The notes: a model not told the origin generated them from the letters alone. 64,000 nt of DNA from Deltaproteobacteria bacterium (GCA_020060215.1 JAGVAP010000127.1:1-64000); one strand, 5' to 3'; positions 1 to 8,901 are shown, counted from the first letter of the stretch. Translations and numbers: made by a program.

Positions 1-1
1 A

Positions 2-238
2 TTGAAGTGGCCGATCGATGCAGAGAAGTGCATTCGGTTCTGGGCTCGCAACAACGGATCCTGCACCACGTGCAGAAGGGTCTGCCCCTTCAATAAACCC
101 GACGGCCTCATTCATGACCTTTCGAGGTGGACGATACGGCGTCTCCCGTTCATGAATCGAGTCCTCTTGCATTTCGATGACTTGCTGGGATACGGCAAGC
201 GAAAGAGAGCGGAAGCTTTCTGGGACGGCGGTTTCTAG
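2..238 (+). CDS. Reductive dehalogenase-like Fe-S protein, C-terminal fragment
   Basis: The reading frame is open to the left edge, so this is the end of a larger gene. The visible 78 residues hold a CxxCxxxCPFNKP ferredoxin motif (residues about 20-33) preceded by KCIRFWA and followed by LHFDDLLGYGK and a terminal FW. This is the usual C-terminus of corrinoid/4Fe-4S reductive dehalogenases (RdhA) and their respiratory-like relatives. Known for the family: the second cluster transfers electrons to the corrinoid. The corrinoid domain and any Tat signal lie outside the window, so function as a true dehalogenase is inferred. An epoxyqueuosine-reductase-like protein is a less likely alternative. 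Confidence 0.7.
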   Translation: MKWPIDAEKCIRFWARNNGSCTTCRRVCPFNKPDGLIHDLSRWTIRRLPFMNRVLLHFDDLLGYGKRKRAEAFWDGGF

Positions 239-577
239 GCGGCGTTTCAGACACCGAAACGGCTCTTCCCGGGAAATCAGCGGTGCCGCTCATCCCTTGG
301 ATGCTGAACAGGCCTTGAAGACCTCCCTGGAGTCTCATCGCCCGCTCTCCCCCTGAGAGTGCAATGAGCCTTCATCCCGAATCCTTCCCGTCACAGGGCA
401 TCCTCCGCTGTGCTCACTCAGGGCTGAAAAGCGGGCACTCCACCCAGCTTTTCAAGGCGGACATCTCATTGGCTACCAGGAAGCGGGATGTGATTCCTTG
501 ACAAGTGAAGAGCCGGAAGGTAAAGGGAAACACCCCCTTTGGTTTTCTGTGGGGCAACAAAGAAGAGAGGAGAAAGA
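239..577. other. Intergenic, no gene seen
   Basis: About 340 bases between the dehalogenase end and the SH3 protein. No open frame with protein-like composition was seen on either strand. The last 20 bases carry a purine-rich ribosome binding site (AGAAGAGAGGAG) for the next gene. Confidence 0.5.
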
Positions 578-1246
578 ATGAAAAGATACCTGCCGATCCT
601 GATGTTCCTTCTTTGTCTGACGGGCTCTTCGGCCTGGGCCGGAGTCGCGTACGTGACGGATTCCTTCGAAGTGACCGTTCGTACCGGCCCGTCCACGGAG
701 AACAAGATCACGGCCATGCCCTCTTCGGGCCAATCCATGCAGGTGGTCGAGACGCAGGGCGACTGGAGCCGGGTGCGTCTGTCGATCCGGGACGGGGGGA
801 ATATCGAAGGGTGGATCTTGTCCCGATACCTGATCACCCGGGTGCCCTGGGAGCTACAGGCCAAGGCGGCGAAGGAAGAGATTGCCTCGCTGAAGGAGAA
901 GCTATCGCGGGTCGAGCAGGAGAGGAATGAGTTGAAGGGCCGCGACAAGGACCTCTCCGGCAAGGTGGAGGCGGCCTCGGCCGCCCTGGCGAAGCTGCAG
1001 GGGGAGTATGAGACGTTCAAGAAGGGGGCCGCCGAGTACATCGCCCTGAAGAGGGAGTACGAAACCGCCAGGTCCACCCTGGAGAGCAATGGCGCCGCCA
1101 TCAAGACCCTCTCGGAGGAAAACCGGGTGCTGAAATCATCCCAGCAGCACATGCTGATTCTGGCCGGTGCTGCGATACTCCTCTTCGGTCTGATCATCGG
1201 GCTGGTCATGGGCAGGAAGCAGCGAAAAAGAAAGTCACTCTATTGA
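578..1246 (+). CDS. SH3-domain, coiled-coil, membrane-anchored envelope protein (YgiM/TIGR04211 type)
   Basis: 222 residues from the ATG at 578, chosen because it follows a strong Shine-Dalgarno stretch and begins a clean signal peptide (MKRYLPILMFLLCLTGSSAWA). A bacterial SH3 domain follows (about 25-95, with the YVTDSFEVTVRTGPS start typical of the family), then a long charged coiled coil (about 105-190). A C-terminal transmembrane helix (LILAGAAILLFGLIIGLVMG) and a basic tail end the protein. Signal peptide, SH3, coiled coil and terminal anchor is the architecture of the TIGR04211 SH3 family. The role is unknown; envelope or peptidoglycan association is inferred from the SH3 domain. It stands alone between two gaps. 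Confidence 0.8.
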   Translation: MKRYLPILMFLLCLTGSSAWAGVAYVTDSFEVTVRTGPSTENKITAMPSSGQSMQVVETQGDWSRVRLSIRDGGNIEGWILSRYLITRVPWELQAKAAKEEIASLKEKLSRVEQERNELKGRDKDLSGKVEAASAALAKLQGEYETFKKGAAEYIALKREYETARSTLESNGAAIKTLSEENRVLKSSQQHMLILAGAAILLFGLIIGLVMGRKQRKRKSLY

Positions 1247-1690
1247 GCTGCAACGTGCAGGGGGCCGTCCAGGTGCATCTTCCCTTCCCGGCCAGGGTTC
1301 AATAAGGCCACCTCGTCATCCCTTCCGGGGCATGAAGAGCAGGGGCCTGCCCCTGCTCGTCGGGGCGCCCCTCAGCGGTTCAGTCGGGGTCTCCCCGAGC
1401 GACGTTTCAGATTCCCGACGGCAGAGAAGGCGTTTGGGTCGGTATATGTTTTCGCCGGCCGACGTTGTCTGAAACCCTAAGCACCGGGCGAAGAGGATTC
1501 ACTGGGCAAAGAAACGTAAACCTCCCGTGATCTTCTCTTATGCGTCGTCGAGTGATGAATGGCCGCTACCTCCTGCCGGTCGGGTCCGGAGTACAGGGGA
1601 CGAAAATACATCATGGACCCCATTATACCCCCCGGCGCCATGCTGTTAACGTGGGAGAGAAAGGTCGACGTCGAAAAGGAGGGAATCCCA
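1247..1690. other. Intergenic with a GC-rich palindrome
   Basis: No convincing gene. It holds a perfect 10-bp inverted repeat with a 2-base loop (GAGCAGGGGC/GCCCCTGCTC) at 1337-1358. This could end transcription of the SH3 gene or be a small REP-like element, but no T-run follows it. An upstream extension of the next frame to 1559 lacks a ribosome binding site. Confidence 0.4.
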
Positions 1691-2017
1691 ATGGTGCTGC
1701 CGAAGGACGCTTTTCAGATGAGGGTTCAAAACCAGGTGCTCGACAGTTGGAGGGAACTCGTTTCCAGCATCGAGAGATCCGTCGTCCTTCTGGAACAGGG
1801 GCTCGATGAAGCGGCCGAGATGAGGGACATCTGCACGGACGAATGGTGTGTCGCCACGGAGCACGTCCTGGACGATCTCAGCAACGCCCTTTTCTCCATC
1901 AGTGAACCGAGATGGGCCTCTGATGAGGACAGCAGGAAGATCAAGGATCTCAAGGGGAGGGTGCACGAGCTGTACAGCAAGTACAAAGCCGTGAGGACCA
2001 CCCCGCCCCGATCCTGA
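1691..2017 (+). CDS. Small helical protein, unknown function
   Basis: 108 residues. The start at 1691 is preceded by AGGAGGG with a 7-base spacer, the best ribosome binding site in the area; the open frame extends upstream to 1559 but with low-quality sequence. The protein is soluble, acidic and predicted mostly helical, with a Cys pair (CTDEWC, about residues 46-51) and no signal peptide. I do not recognise a family. It precedes the nitroreductase gene by about 120 bases in the same direction, so co-transcription is possible. Confidence 0.55.
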   Translation: MVLPKDAFQMRVQNQVLDSWRELVSSIERSVVLLEQGLDEAAEMRDICTDEWCVATEHVLDDLSNALFSISEPRWASDEDSRKIKDLKGRVHELYSKYKAVRTTPPRS

Positions 2018-2134
2018 CGACCGGTCGAACAGGGACGGCCGAGCAGGATCGGAGCGGCTGCAGCAATGATTTGTCATGGGCCCCGGAGACCTGGTACCCT
2101 ATCCCGATCGATGGGAGGCTCTACGGGGGAACTC

Positions 2135-3619
2135 ATGAAGGCCGCGGAGTATCACACCCTCACCAGCTACGACCGCAGGAAGAGGTCCGGCCGATCACTG
2201 GATTGGGCGAATCAGCCTGAACCTTACAAACGGTACGCGGGCCTACGGACGATACCGCTGCCCGGGAAGGTGAAGCCGCCGGAGATCATGCTTTCCTCCC
2301 TCCTCGGACCGGCGAGGCGAAGGGCCGACCCCCCGGCGATAAGCCTCGACGATCTCTCTCTGCTCCTCCTTCTGACCCTGACCTTCACCGCAAGGTCCCG
2401 TGACTTCCTTTTCCGGAGCGCCGCCTCGGCAGGGGCCCTGTACCCGACGGAGATCTATCTGGCCGCCCGAGAGGTCAGTGGCATCGAGGACGGGGTTTAC
2501 CATTTCGACATTCGCGACCATGGGCTCACACCTCTCCTGAGGGGCGATGCGAACAGGGGGCTGCGGGCGGCCACACGCATGGAAGGGAACGATCACCCGA
2601 TTCTGACCTTTGTCCTCACCGCCGTCTATTTCAGGAGCGCATGGAAATACGGCGATCGATCCTATCGCTATGATCTCCTCGACTCCGGCCACGTGCTCGA
2701 GAACCTGGTCCTCGCGTTGAAAGCCCTTCAACTGGGCTTTTCCTGTTCCTATGACTTTGACGACGATGCGGTGAATCGATGGTTGGGACTCGATGAGAAG
2801 AGCGAGGCGGCCCTGGCGGTCTTGCATGTGGGCGGGTCCGGTGGGTTCCCTCCGCCCCAAGGGATCGAAGCGGTGCAGGTTCCGGCCGGGTCGAGCGGGC
2901 GGGGAGCGGAAAAGGACGGCCTTGGGGATTACCCGCTCGTCAGGGAAATCCACCGATCGGGGGTCGGGCGCCACAGCCGTGATGGAGAAATCGTTGAACC
3001 CGGGGGAAATGCTCCTCCTGCCGCCGCGGCGCGGCGTGTGATCACCGGTCCGTTCGACTGGCCCGAGGTCATGAATTATCCGGAAGCGCTCTCCCGCAGG
3101 CGCTCCAGGCGAAACTTCGTCAGGCGGCCTGCAGGGAGAGAAGCGCTCATGGCCCTCATGAGCACCGCCTCTTCTGTGGACCCGGAAGAGAAAGGGTATC
3201 TGCAGCCCGTTTTGGCCGGTTTCGCAGCAGGCGCCGGGGAATCCGTGGAGCCGGGTTTCTACCTGCTGGATCCGGAGGGGAAGAGCGCGGCGCCGGTCCG
3301 GTCCGGTCTTCTCATGGGCGAGATCGCCGAGGCCTGCCTGGATCAGATGTGGCTCGCGAATTCGGCGCTTCACTTTATCTTCGCTGCGGATCTGGATCGG
3401 ATCGATCGCTCCTGGTCCGCCCGCGGATACCGGTACGCGATGCTGAGCACCGGCAGGATCGGGCAGAGGTTGTACCTCGCGGCGACCGCCCTCGGTCTCG
3501 GGTGTTGCGGGATCGGCGCATTCTACGACCGGGAGCTCGGAAAGATCCTCAACCTTCAAGAATCCCTCAGTGTCCTGTATCTTGTCGCCATCGGGAGGGT
3601 CAAGAGCGGGCTGCAGTAA
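2135..3619 (+). CDS. Tandem nitroreductase / SagB-type dehydrogenase
   Basis: 494 residues from ATG 2135 (upstream starts at 2066 and 2111 are possible). Two nitroreductase-fold halves lie in one chain. The first is about residues 60-245, with RSAASAGALYPTEIY and a YRYDLLDSGHVLENLVLA core. The second is about 310-494, with SRRRSRRNFVRR and YRYAMLSTGRIGQRLYLAA, ending GLGCCGIGAFYDRELGKIL. These are hallmarks of the SagB/ThcOx FMN-dependent dehydrogenase family, which oxidises azolines to azoles or other substrates. Fusion of two halves would form an internal pseudo-dimer sharing the FMN sites. No YcaO cyclodehydratase or precursor peptide is nearby, so a RiPP role is not supported. Substrate unknown. 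Confidence 0.8.
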   Translation: MKAAEYHTLTSYDRRKRSGRSLDWANQPEPYKRYAGLRTIPLPGKVKPPEIMLSSLLGPARRRADPPAISLDDLSLLLLLTLTFTARSRDFLFRSAASAGALYPTEIYLAAREVSGIEDGVYHFDIRDHGLTPLLRGDANRGLRAATRMEGNDHPILTFVLTAVYFRSAWKYGDRSYRYDLLDSGHVLENLVLALKALQLGFSCSYDFDDDAVNRWLGLDEKSEAALAVLHVGGSGGFPPPQGIEAVQVPAGSSGRGAEKDGLGDYPLVREIHRSGVGRHSRDGEIVEPGGNAPPAAAARRVITGPFDWPEVMNYPEALSRRRSRRNFVRRPAGREALMALMSTASSVDPEEKGYLQPVLAGFAAGAGESVEPGFYLLDPEGKSAAPVRSGLLMGEIAEACLDQMWLANSALHFIFAADLDRIDRSWSARGYRYAMLSTGRIGQRLYLAATALGLGCCGIGAFYDRELGKILNLQESLSVLYLVAIGRVKSGLQ

Positions 3620-3897
3620 CCCTGTGGTCGCATAACATCTCTACTCGAAGCGAAAGGCATTGAAATGAAGGTCCTCGCCAGTATCGGCTGATGCTGGATG
3701 CCGCTTTCTGGGGCCTTCGATATCTTGGATCTCCTCTTTGGTGTGTTGCCAAATATCCGGCACCGAGTATCGAGCATCCGCTCAGGAAACAGTAACCCTC
3801 TCGAGCATACAGGCAACGCAGGTTGAGAAGATTTATGCAGCGTTGGGGGTAACTGACCCTGAACCCGGGGGAGTGCCGCATCCCCAGTGCATTTTCC

Positions 3898-3926
3898 TTG
3901 ACAGCGGTTGTCAATCTATATATTTG
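3898..3926 (+). promoter_or_regulatory. Putative sigma-70 promoter of the amidohydrolase-tct cluster
   Basis: A perfect -35 box TTGACA (3898-3903) is followed at 15-17 bases by AT-rich -10 candidates (TATATT at 3919 or TATTTG at 3921). The -35 also forms the left arm of an inverted repeat TTGACA-N5-TGTCAA (3898-3914). The spacing is slightly off for the best -10, as is usual for a regulated promoter. Confidence 0.5.
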
Positions 3927-3936
3927 TCCGACAAAT
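3922..3936. promoter_or_regulatory. 15-bp perfect palindrome, GntR(FadR/FCD)-type operator candidate
   Basis: ATTTGTC-C-GACAAAT is a perfect dyad with a single central base. Its TTGTCnGACAA core matches the style of operators used by FadR-subfamily GntR regulators. It overlaps the -10 region, so binding would repress the downstream amidohydrolase and tripartite transporter genes. A related TTGTC half-site lies 16 bases upstream. No GntR gene is present in the window, so the regulator is inferred to be encoded elsewhere. Confidence 0.5.
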
Positions 3937-4023
3937 CTAATCCCTTCTTCGGTTTTTTGATGTCTCACCCCCGGCAAACTCTCGGTGGAATTCCCATTGC
4001 ACTTTGATTCGAGGAGGCTGCTG

Positions 4024-5022
4024 ATGAAAATTGACATCTTCACGCACGTCATGCCAAAGAGATACAAAGAGGCCCTGTACAGGTATGCCGATCGGTTCCC
4101 CACGGAAAAGGCCGTGCAGGACAGGCGTCCGACCCTCACGGACCACGACGCGAGGCTCAGGAAGATGGATGGTTATCCCGACCTGGTCCAGGTGCTGTCG
4201 ACCACCATGCCCCCGCTGGAGGAGATCGTGGGACCCGATGAGGCAGCAGAACTCGCCCGCATCTGCAACGATGAAATGGCCGAAATGGTGGCGAAGAACC
4301 CCGGCAGGTATGTCGCCGCCATCGCCAATCTCCCACTGAACAACATGGACGCTTCTTTGAAGGAAGCCGAGAGGGCCGTCACCAAGCTCGGGTTCAAGGG
4401 CATTCAAATCTACACCCGGCTCAACGGGAAGCCGATCAGCACGGACGAGATGATGCCCCTCTACCGGATGATGTGCGATTACGACCTGCCTATCTGGATC
4501 CACCCCATGCGCAGCTCAAGCCAGCCCGACTATTCGGCGGAGACGGCCTCCTTCCATCAGCTCTTCTCCATCATCGGCTGGCCGTACGACACGACCGCGG
4601 CCATGCTCCGACTGATCTTTGCAGGCATATTCGAAAAACTCCCCACGATCAAGTTCATCACCCACCACCTGGGGGGGATGGTGCCGTATTTCTCGGACAG
4701 AATCGTCGTCCATTACAACAACGGGCTGCAGCGGCTGGGGGCGGATCGTTTTCCGGGACTGACCAGGCACCCCATTGAATACCTGCGGATGTTCTACGCC
4801 GACACCGCCCTGGACGGCAACAGCAACTACGCCCTCGAGTGCGGACTCGCCTTTTTCGGGGAGGACCATGTGCTCTTCGGCACGGATATGCCCTACGATG
4901 TGGAGAACGGCGGGGTGTCCATAAGAGAGACGATCCGAGCGATCGACGGCATGAAGATTTCGGACGCCGCGAGGGCGAAGATCTACGAAGGGAATGCCCG
5001 GAGGCTGCTGCACCTGGGCTGA
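4024..5022 (+). CDS. Amidohydrolase-2 family protein (ACMSD-like decarboxylase/hydrolase)
   Basis: 332 residues from the ATG at 4024, preceded by GAGGAGG. The N-terminus (MKIDIFTHVMPKRY) supplies the metal-binding HxxP-like strand. Later signatures are IWIHPMR (about 160), FITHHLGGMVPYF (about 217-229) and a late Asp in FGTDMPYDVENG, as in the aminocarboxymuconate-semialdehyde decarboxylase / gamma-resorcylate decarboxylase group. These zinc enzymes decarboxylate or hydrolyse aromatic or muconic carboxylates. Being first in a cluster with a tricarboxylate-type transporter suggests action on an imported organic acid; the exact substrate is not readable from sequence. Confidence 0.8.
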   Translation: MKIDIFTHVMPKRYKEALYRYADRFPTEKAVQDRRPTLTDHDARLRKMDGYPDLVQVLSTTMPPLEEIVGPDEAAELARICNDEMAEMVAKNPGRYVAAIANLPLNNMDASLKEAERAVTKLGFKGIQIYTRLNGKPISTDEMMPLYRMMCDYDLPIWIHPMRSSSQPDYSAETASFHQLFSIIGWPYDTTAAMLRLIFAGIFEKLPTIKFITHHLGGMVPYFSDRIVVHYNNGLQRLGADRFPGLTRHPIEYLRMFYADTALDGNSNYALECGLAFFGEDHVLFGTDMPYDVENGGVSIRETIRAIDGMKISDAARAKIYEGNARRLLHLG

Positions 5023-5200
5023 CCCGGGGGATCGGTTGTCGGGAAACCCTCCACTTCTGTGATCTCTGATGGAGAACCCGGAAAGGTTCTACCCATCCGA
5101 GGGCCGAGAACGTATAGATTGCTGATCTCGTTTGGGTCATTTGGGTTTGATCACTCGATGGGGTCGGACTTCGGTTCTTCGGATTTGTTGGAGGCAAAGG

Positions 5201-5659
5201 ATGAGGAAGCTCGATATCCAGTCGGGAATATTCCTGCTGGTGCTATCCATGGGAATCTGCGCGGGGTCGCTGCAGCATGAGGTCGGCACCCTGACGGAGC
5301 CGGGCTCAGGGTTTTTCCCTCTGTTTACCGGCCTGGCCCTTTGGATTCTCTCCATCATCATCCTCGTGGAAGGGTGGAAGGCGAGCCGGGGCTCTGCACG
5401 GTTCTGGGAGCCGGGGGCCAACCAAAAGGGAATTTACCTCGCGATCGCCTTTATCCTGCTCTTCGCCTTTCTGCTGGAGCGGGCGGGTTTCATTCTCACG
5501 ACCACCCTGTTCTTCTTCCTCGTGAGCCGTTTCGTCTCCCGGCACCGCTGGTCCACGGCGCTGTTCTTCGGAGTTGCCGCCAGTGTGGCCACATACGTGG
5601 TGTTCAGTTTCCTCCTTCGTGCCCCTCTTCCGGGGGGAATCGTGGAAAGCATGTTCTGA
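5201..5659 (+). CDS. tctB: TTT transporter small membrane subunit TctB
   Basis: 152 residues; ATG 5201 lies after GGAGGCAAAGG. Four hydrophobic helices (about 9-30, 40-58, 78-95 and 105-140) and the GSGFFPLFTGLAL segment are typical of TctB. Together with TctA and TctC it forms a tripartite tricarboxylate transporter that uses an ion gradient and a periplasmic receptor. Its stop codon overlaps the start of tctA by one base (TGATG), implying translational coupling. Confidence 0.85.
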   Translation: MRKLDIQSGIFLLVLSMGICAGSLQHEVGTLTEPGSGFFPLFTGLALWILSIIILVEGWKASRGSARFWEPGANQKGIYLAIAFILLFAFLLERAGFILTTTLFFFLVSRFVSRHRWSTALFFGVAASVATYVVFSFLLRAPLPGGIVESMF

Positions 5660-7161
5660 TGGAGTTTCTGCAAAACATCGCCTTGGGTTTTTCGGTGATC
5701 GCCGAGCCCATGAATTTCGTCTTCTGCTTCACGGGGGTCCTGCTGGGGACCCTGATCGGGGTGCTGCCGGGGCTGGGCCCCGGGGCCACCATCTCGCTCC
5801 TGCTGCCGTTGACCTACCACCTGAACCCGATCGCCAGCATCGTGATGGTGGCGGGGATCTATTACGGGGCCAAGTACGGAGGATCCACCACCTCCATCCT
5901 GCTGAACATCCCCGGCGAGGTGGACTCGGTGGTGACCTGCCTGGACGGGTATCAGATGGCGCGCAAGGGGAGGGCCGGACCCGCCCTGGGGATATCGGCC
6001 TTCGGCTCCTTCATCGCGGGCACGGTCGCCACGCTCGGTTTGATGCTGGTGGCGCCGGCCCTGGCCAGGTTCGCCCTGAGTTTCGGTCCTCCGGAGATGT
6101 TCGCCCTCATGGTGCTGGCCATGACCCTGATCGTATTCATGTCCTCCGGTTCCCAGGCCAAGGGCTTGGCCATGGCCGCGCTGGGGCTGTTCCTGGGGTC
6201 TGTGGGCCTGGATGTGTTCACCAATGTCGACCGCTTTGTGTTCGGGTACAACTTTCTGCTGGAGGGGCTGGGGATCGTTCCCGTGATCGTCGGCCTTTTC
6301 GGGGTGGGCGAGGTGCTGAGCAATCTCGAGGTGCAGATGCGGGGCGAGGTCTTCCAGAAAAAGGTCTCGAACCTCCTCCCGACCCTGAAGGACTGGAAGG
6401 ACTCTTTCTGGCCCATTGTCCGCGGGACCTTCATCGGCTTTTTTGTCGGCATCATCCCCGGGGGTGGGGGGATCGCATCGACCTTCGCCTCCTACACCGT
6501 TGAGAAGAGGCTCTCCAAACACCCCGAGAAGTTCGGCACGGGGGTGATCGAGGGGGTGGCGGGACCGGAATCGGCAAACAACGCCTGTTCAGGGGCGAAT
6601 TTCATCCCCTTGCTGACCCTCGGCATACCGACCAACGGCATCATGGCCATCATCTTTGCCTCCCTCATGATCAATGGTCTGCAGCCCGGCCCACTGCTGA
6701 TCAAGAATCAGCCGGAACTGTTCTGGGGCGTGATCGCCAGCATGTACATCGGCAATGTGATGCTGGTGATGCTGAACCTCCCCCTGATCGGAATCTGGGT
6801 GCGGTTCCTGACCATTCCCTACGGCATCCTGGCACCCCTGATCCTGTTCTTCTGCCTGCTGGGCGCCTACACCGTGAAGAACGCCGTTCCCGACCTCATC
6901 ATCATGCTGATCTTCGGCGTGATCGGCTTTCTCATGAAAAAGTACCGCTACGAGGGGGCGCCGCTCATCATGGGCTTCGTGATCAGCGAGCTGGTGGAAG
7001 GGGCCTTTATCCGTTCCCTGCTCATGTCGGGCGGCAGCTTCTCCATCTTCTTCACCCGGCCCATTTCATGCACGTTGATGATCGTCGCCCTGGTCCTGTT
7101 CATCCTGCCCTTTTTCGGGAAGAAGCCGGTCAGGCTGGGGACGGCCGACGACCAGGGTTGA
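5659..7161 (+). CDS. tctA: TTT transporter large membrane subunit TctA
   Basis: 500 residues, the usual TctA length, with about 12 membrane helices. Family signatures are GVLPGLGPGATISLLLPLTY (about 36-55), YYGAKYGGSTTSILLNIPGE (about 73-92) and, in the second half, GIIPGGGGIASTFASY and GVAGPESANNA, an internal pseudo-repeat of the first. The start overlaps the tctB stop. It forms the substrate channel of the tripartite system in the inner membrane. Confidence 0.93.
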   Translation: MEFLQNIALGFSVIAEPMNFVFCFTGVLLGTLIGVLPGLGPGATISLLLPLTYHLNPIASIVMVAGIYYGAKYGGSTTSILLNIPGEVDSVVTCLDGYQMARKGRAGPALGISAFGSFIAGTVATLGLMLVAPALARFALSFGPPEMFALMVLAMTLIVFMSSGSQAKGLAMAALGLFLGSVGLDVFTNVDRFVFGYNFLLEGLGIVPVIVGLFGVGEVLSNLEVQMRGEVFQKKVSNLLPTLKDWKDSFWPIVRGTFIGFFVGIIPGGGGIASTFASYTVEKRLSKHPEKFGTGVIEGVAGPESANNACSGANFIPLLTLGIPTNGIMAIIFASLMINGLQPGPLLIKNQPELFWGVIASMYIGNVMLVMLNLPLIGIWVRFLTIPYGILAPLILFFCLLGAYTVKNAVPDLIIMLIFGVIGFLMKKYRYEGAPLIMGFVISELVEGAFIRSLLMSGGSFSIFFTRPISCTLMIVALVLFILPFFGKKPVRLGTADDQG

Positions 7162-7225
7162 GTCAGAGAACGGAGTGTCACCCCTTTGTTGGAGATAACC
7201 TCAAGCCATGAAGGAGGACGAAGTC

Positions 7226-8209
7226 ATGACAGCGAGATGCAGGATCCTGAGTTGGATGGTGTGTGGAGCGGTGCTGGCGGCAACCCTCGCGGGGCCGGTT
7301 GCGGCGGAATACCCGGAGAACCCGGTCACCATGTACTGCGTGTTCCCTCCGGGGGGGACCGTGGACACGAGCATACGCGCCCTGGTTCCCGGTGCCGAGC
7401 AGGTGCTCGGCAAGAACATCACCGTGGTCACCAAGGACGGCGGGACAGGAACCGTGGGGCTCGCACTTCTGGCGGGAGACAAGCCGGACGGGTACACGCT
7501 GGCTGCGGGAACGAGCACGGCCATCGTGAGAGTGCCCCTGGCCAGGAAGATGACCTACAAGCCCCTGAGCAGCTTCACCTTTGTATACGCCTATGCGGCG
7601 GTGGCGAGCGGACTCCTGGTCAGGCCCGATTCCCCCTTCAAGACATTCAAGGACATGGTCGAGGTTGCGCGGCAGAATCCCGGGAAGGTGACCTATTCCA
7701 CCATGGGCGCCGGCTCTCCCCTGCACGTGATCATGGAAGTCATCGCGATGAAGGAGAAGATCAAGTGGACCCATGTCCCGTACAAAGGCACTGCGCCGGC
7801 TGAAACGGCGGCCCTGGGGGGCCACGTGGACGCCGTTTCGGCAGGAGACGTGAACAAGGCGCTGAGCGGCCAGATGCGATGCCTGCTCATGCATACCAAC
7901 GAGAAGTACGCGAGGCTCCCCGATGTCCCCACCACCATCGAGCTGGGGTACGACTACTACAACGATACGCTGGTGTCCGTCTTCGGGCCGGCAGGCATGG
8001 AGCCCGCCGTGGTGAAGAAGCTGGAAACCGCCTTGGCCAGGGCGCAGGAGACGCAGGCCTGGAAGCAGTGGCTCGACCAGTACGGGCTGGTCTCGATCCG
8101 CATGGGAAGCGCCGAGTACACCCGGTTTCTGGAAAAAGGGTGGGAGAAAGAGATCGAGATCCAGAAGGCCCTGGGCGTGCTCAAAGAGCCGGCGACCGCT
8201 CCCCGGTGA
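7226..8209 (+). CDS. tctC: TTT transporter periplasmic receptor TctC (Bug family)
   Basis: 327 residues from ATG 7226, selected over 7208 because AAGGAGG sits 8 bases upstream. A signal peptide (to about residue 27, GPVAA) precedes the mature start YPENPVTMYCVFPPGGTVD, the Bug-family ligand-loop signature. Later hallmarks are YSTMGAGSPLH and HVPYKGTAPAETAALGGHVD. It binds an organic acid in the periplasm and delivers it to TctAB. Gene order B-A-C differs from the classical C-B-A order. Confidence 0.9.
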   Translation: MTARCRILSWMVCGAVLAATLAGPVAAEYPENPVTMYCVFPPGGTVDTSIRALVPGAEQVLGKNITVVTKDGGTGTVGLALLAGDKPDGYTLAAGTSTAIVRVPLARKMTYKPLSSFTFVYAYAAVASGLLVRPDSPFKTFKDMVEVARQNPGKVTYSTMGAGSPLHVIMEVIAMKEKIKWTHVPYKGTAPAETAALGGHVDAVSAGDVNKALSGQMRCLLMHTNEKYARLPDVPTTIELGYDYYNDTLVSVFGPAGMEPAVVKKLETALARAQETQAWKQWLDQYGLVSIRMGSAEYTRFLEKGWEKEIEIQKALGVLKEPATAPR

Positions 8210-8310
8210 GACGTTTTCTTTTCTTGAACAGGGTGCAGGCTTGGACCGGTTCAGCGGCCGGACTGCTCCAAGCCTCATCCAGGTCGGCCGATATTGCGGA
8301 GAGGTCTTGA

Positions 8311-8808
8311 ATGAGAACCGACCAGATCCTGTTGGGCAAGAGAGTGCTCGTGGTGGACGACGAGGAGGACATCCTGGAGCTGCTTGTGAGCCTTCTGGCC
8401 ATGTGCAAGATCGATCCAGCCTCCTCGTTCGAGAAAGCCAAGCTCCTTCTCGAGACCCGTCGCTACGACATCGCCGTCCTGGATATCATGGGCGTAGATG
8501 GATTTGCACTGCTGAAGATCGCAAAGAGCCGGAAGATACCCGCCCTCATGCTGACCGCAAGGGCCCTGAACGTAGAAAGCCTCGAAAAATCCGTCCGAGA
8601 AGGTGCCTGTTCTTTTGTGCCCAAGGAGGAGATCGGGCGGATCGACACGCATGTCGCCGATGTCTTGACGGCGATCGAGGAGCGCAAGAACCCCTGGGTG
8701 AAATGGCTGGACAGACTGGGCTCCGTTTTTGACGCGATCTTCACCGGTCCTGAATGGAGGGACAGGCAAAGGGACCTCCTGGAGAAGCTCGACAAGACCG
8801 GCCTGTGA
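8311..8808 (+). CDS. Single-domain response regulator
   Basis: 165 residues. A receiver domain fills residues 10-128: acidic pair D16-D17, phospho-acceptor D58 (YDIAVLD), T82 in LMLTARA and K105 in FVPKEE. The C-terminal about 40 residues are basic and helical with no recognised output domain, so it may act by protein contacts. It lies about 100 bases after tctC and before the MFS gene. No kinase is adjacent; the nearest is the large sensor kinase at 30.2-32.8 kb. Confidence 0.85.
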   Translation: MRTDQILLGKRVLVVDDEEDILELLVSLLAMCKIDPASSFEKAKLLLETRRYDIAVLDIMGVDGFALLKIAKSRKIPALMLTARALNVESLEKSVREGACSFVPKEEIGRIDTHVADVLTAIEERKNPWVKWLDRLGSVFDAIFTGPEWRDRQRDLLEKLDKTGL

Positions 8809-8901
8809 CCCGGGCGGTTCCTGCGTTCGACTCCGCTCGCGCCGAGGCTCCCTCTTTGGGCACGGGGGAGCCCCTGCTTTGATTCAAAGAAAGGCGTTCG
8901 C

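Larger units (their letters stand above)
3620..4023. other. Promoter-containing intergenic region
   Basis: About 400 bases, lower in GC than its neighbours. The first half shows nothing recognisable. The second half carries the putative promoter and two overlapping dyads described separately. A ribosome binding site (GAGGAGG) sits just before the amidohydrolase ATG. Confidence 0.5.

Noticed and set aside
2135..3619. A thiazole/oxazole RiPP cluster around the SagB-like gene
   Set aside because: No YcaO, E1-like protein or precursor peptide in the following 60 kb.
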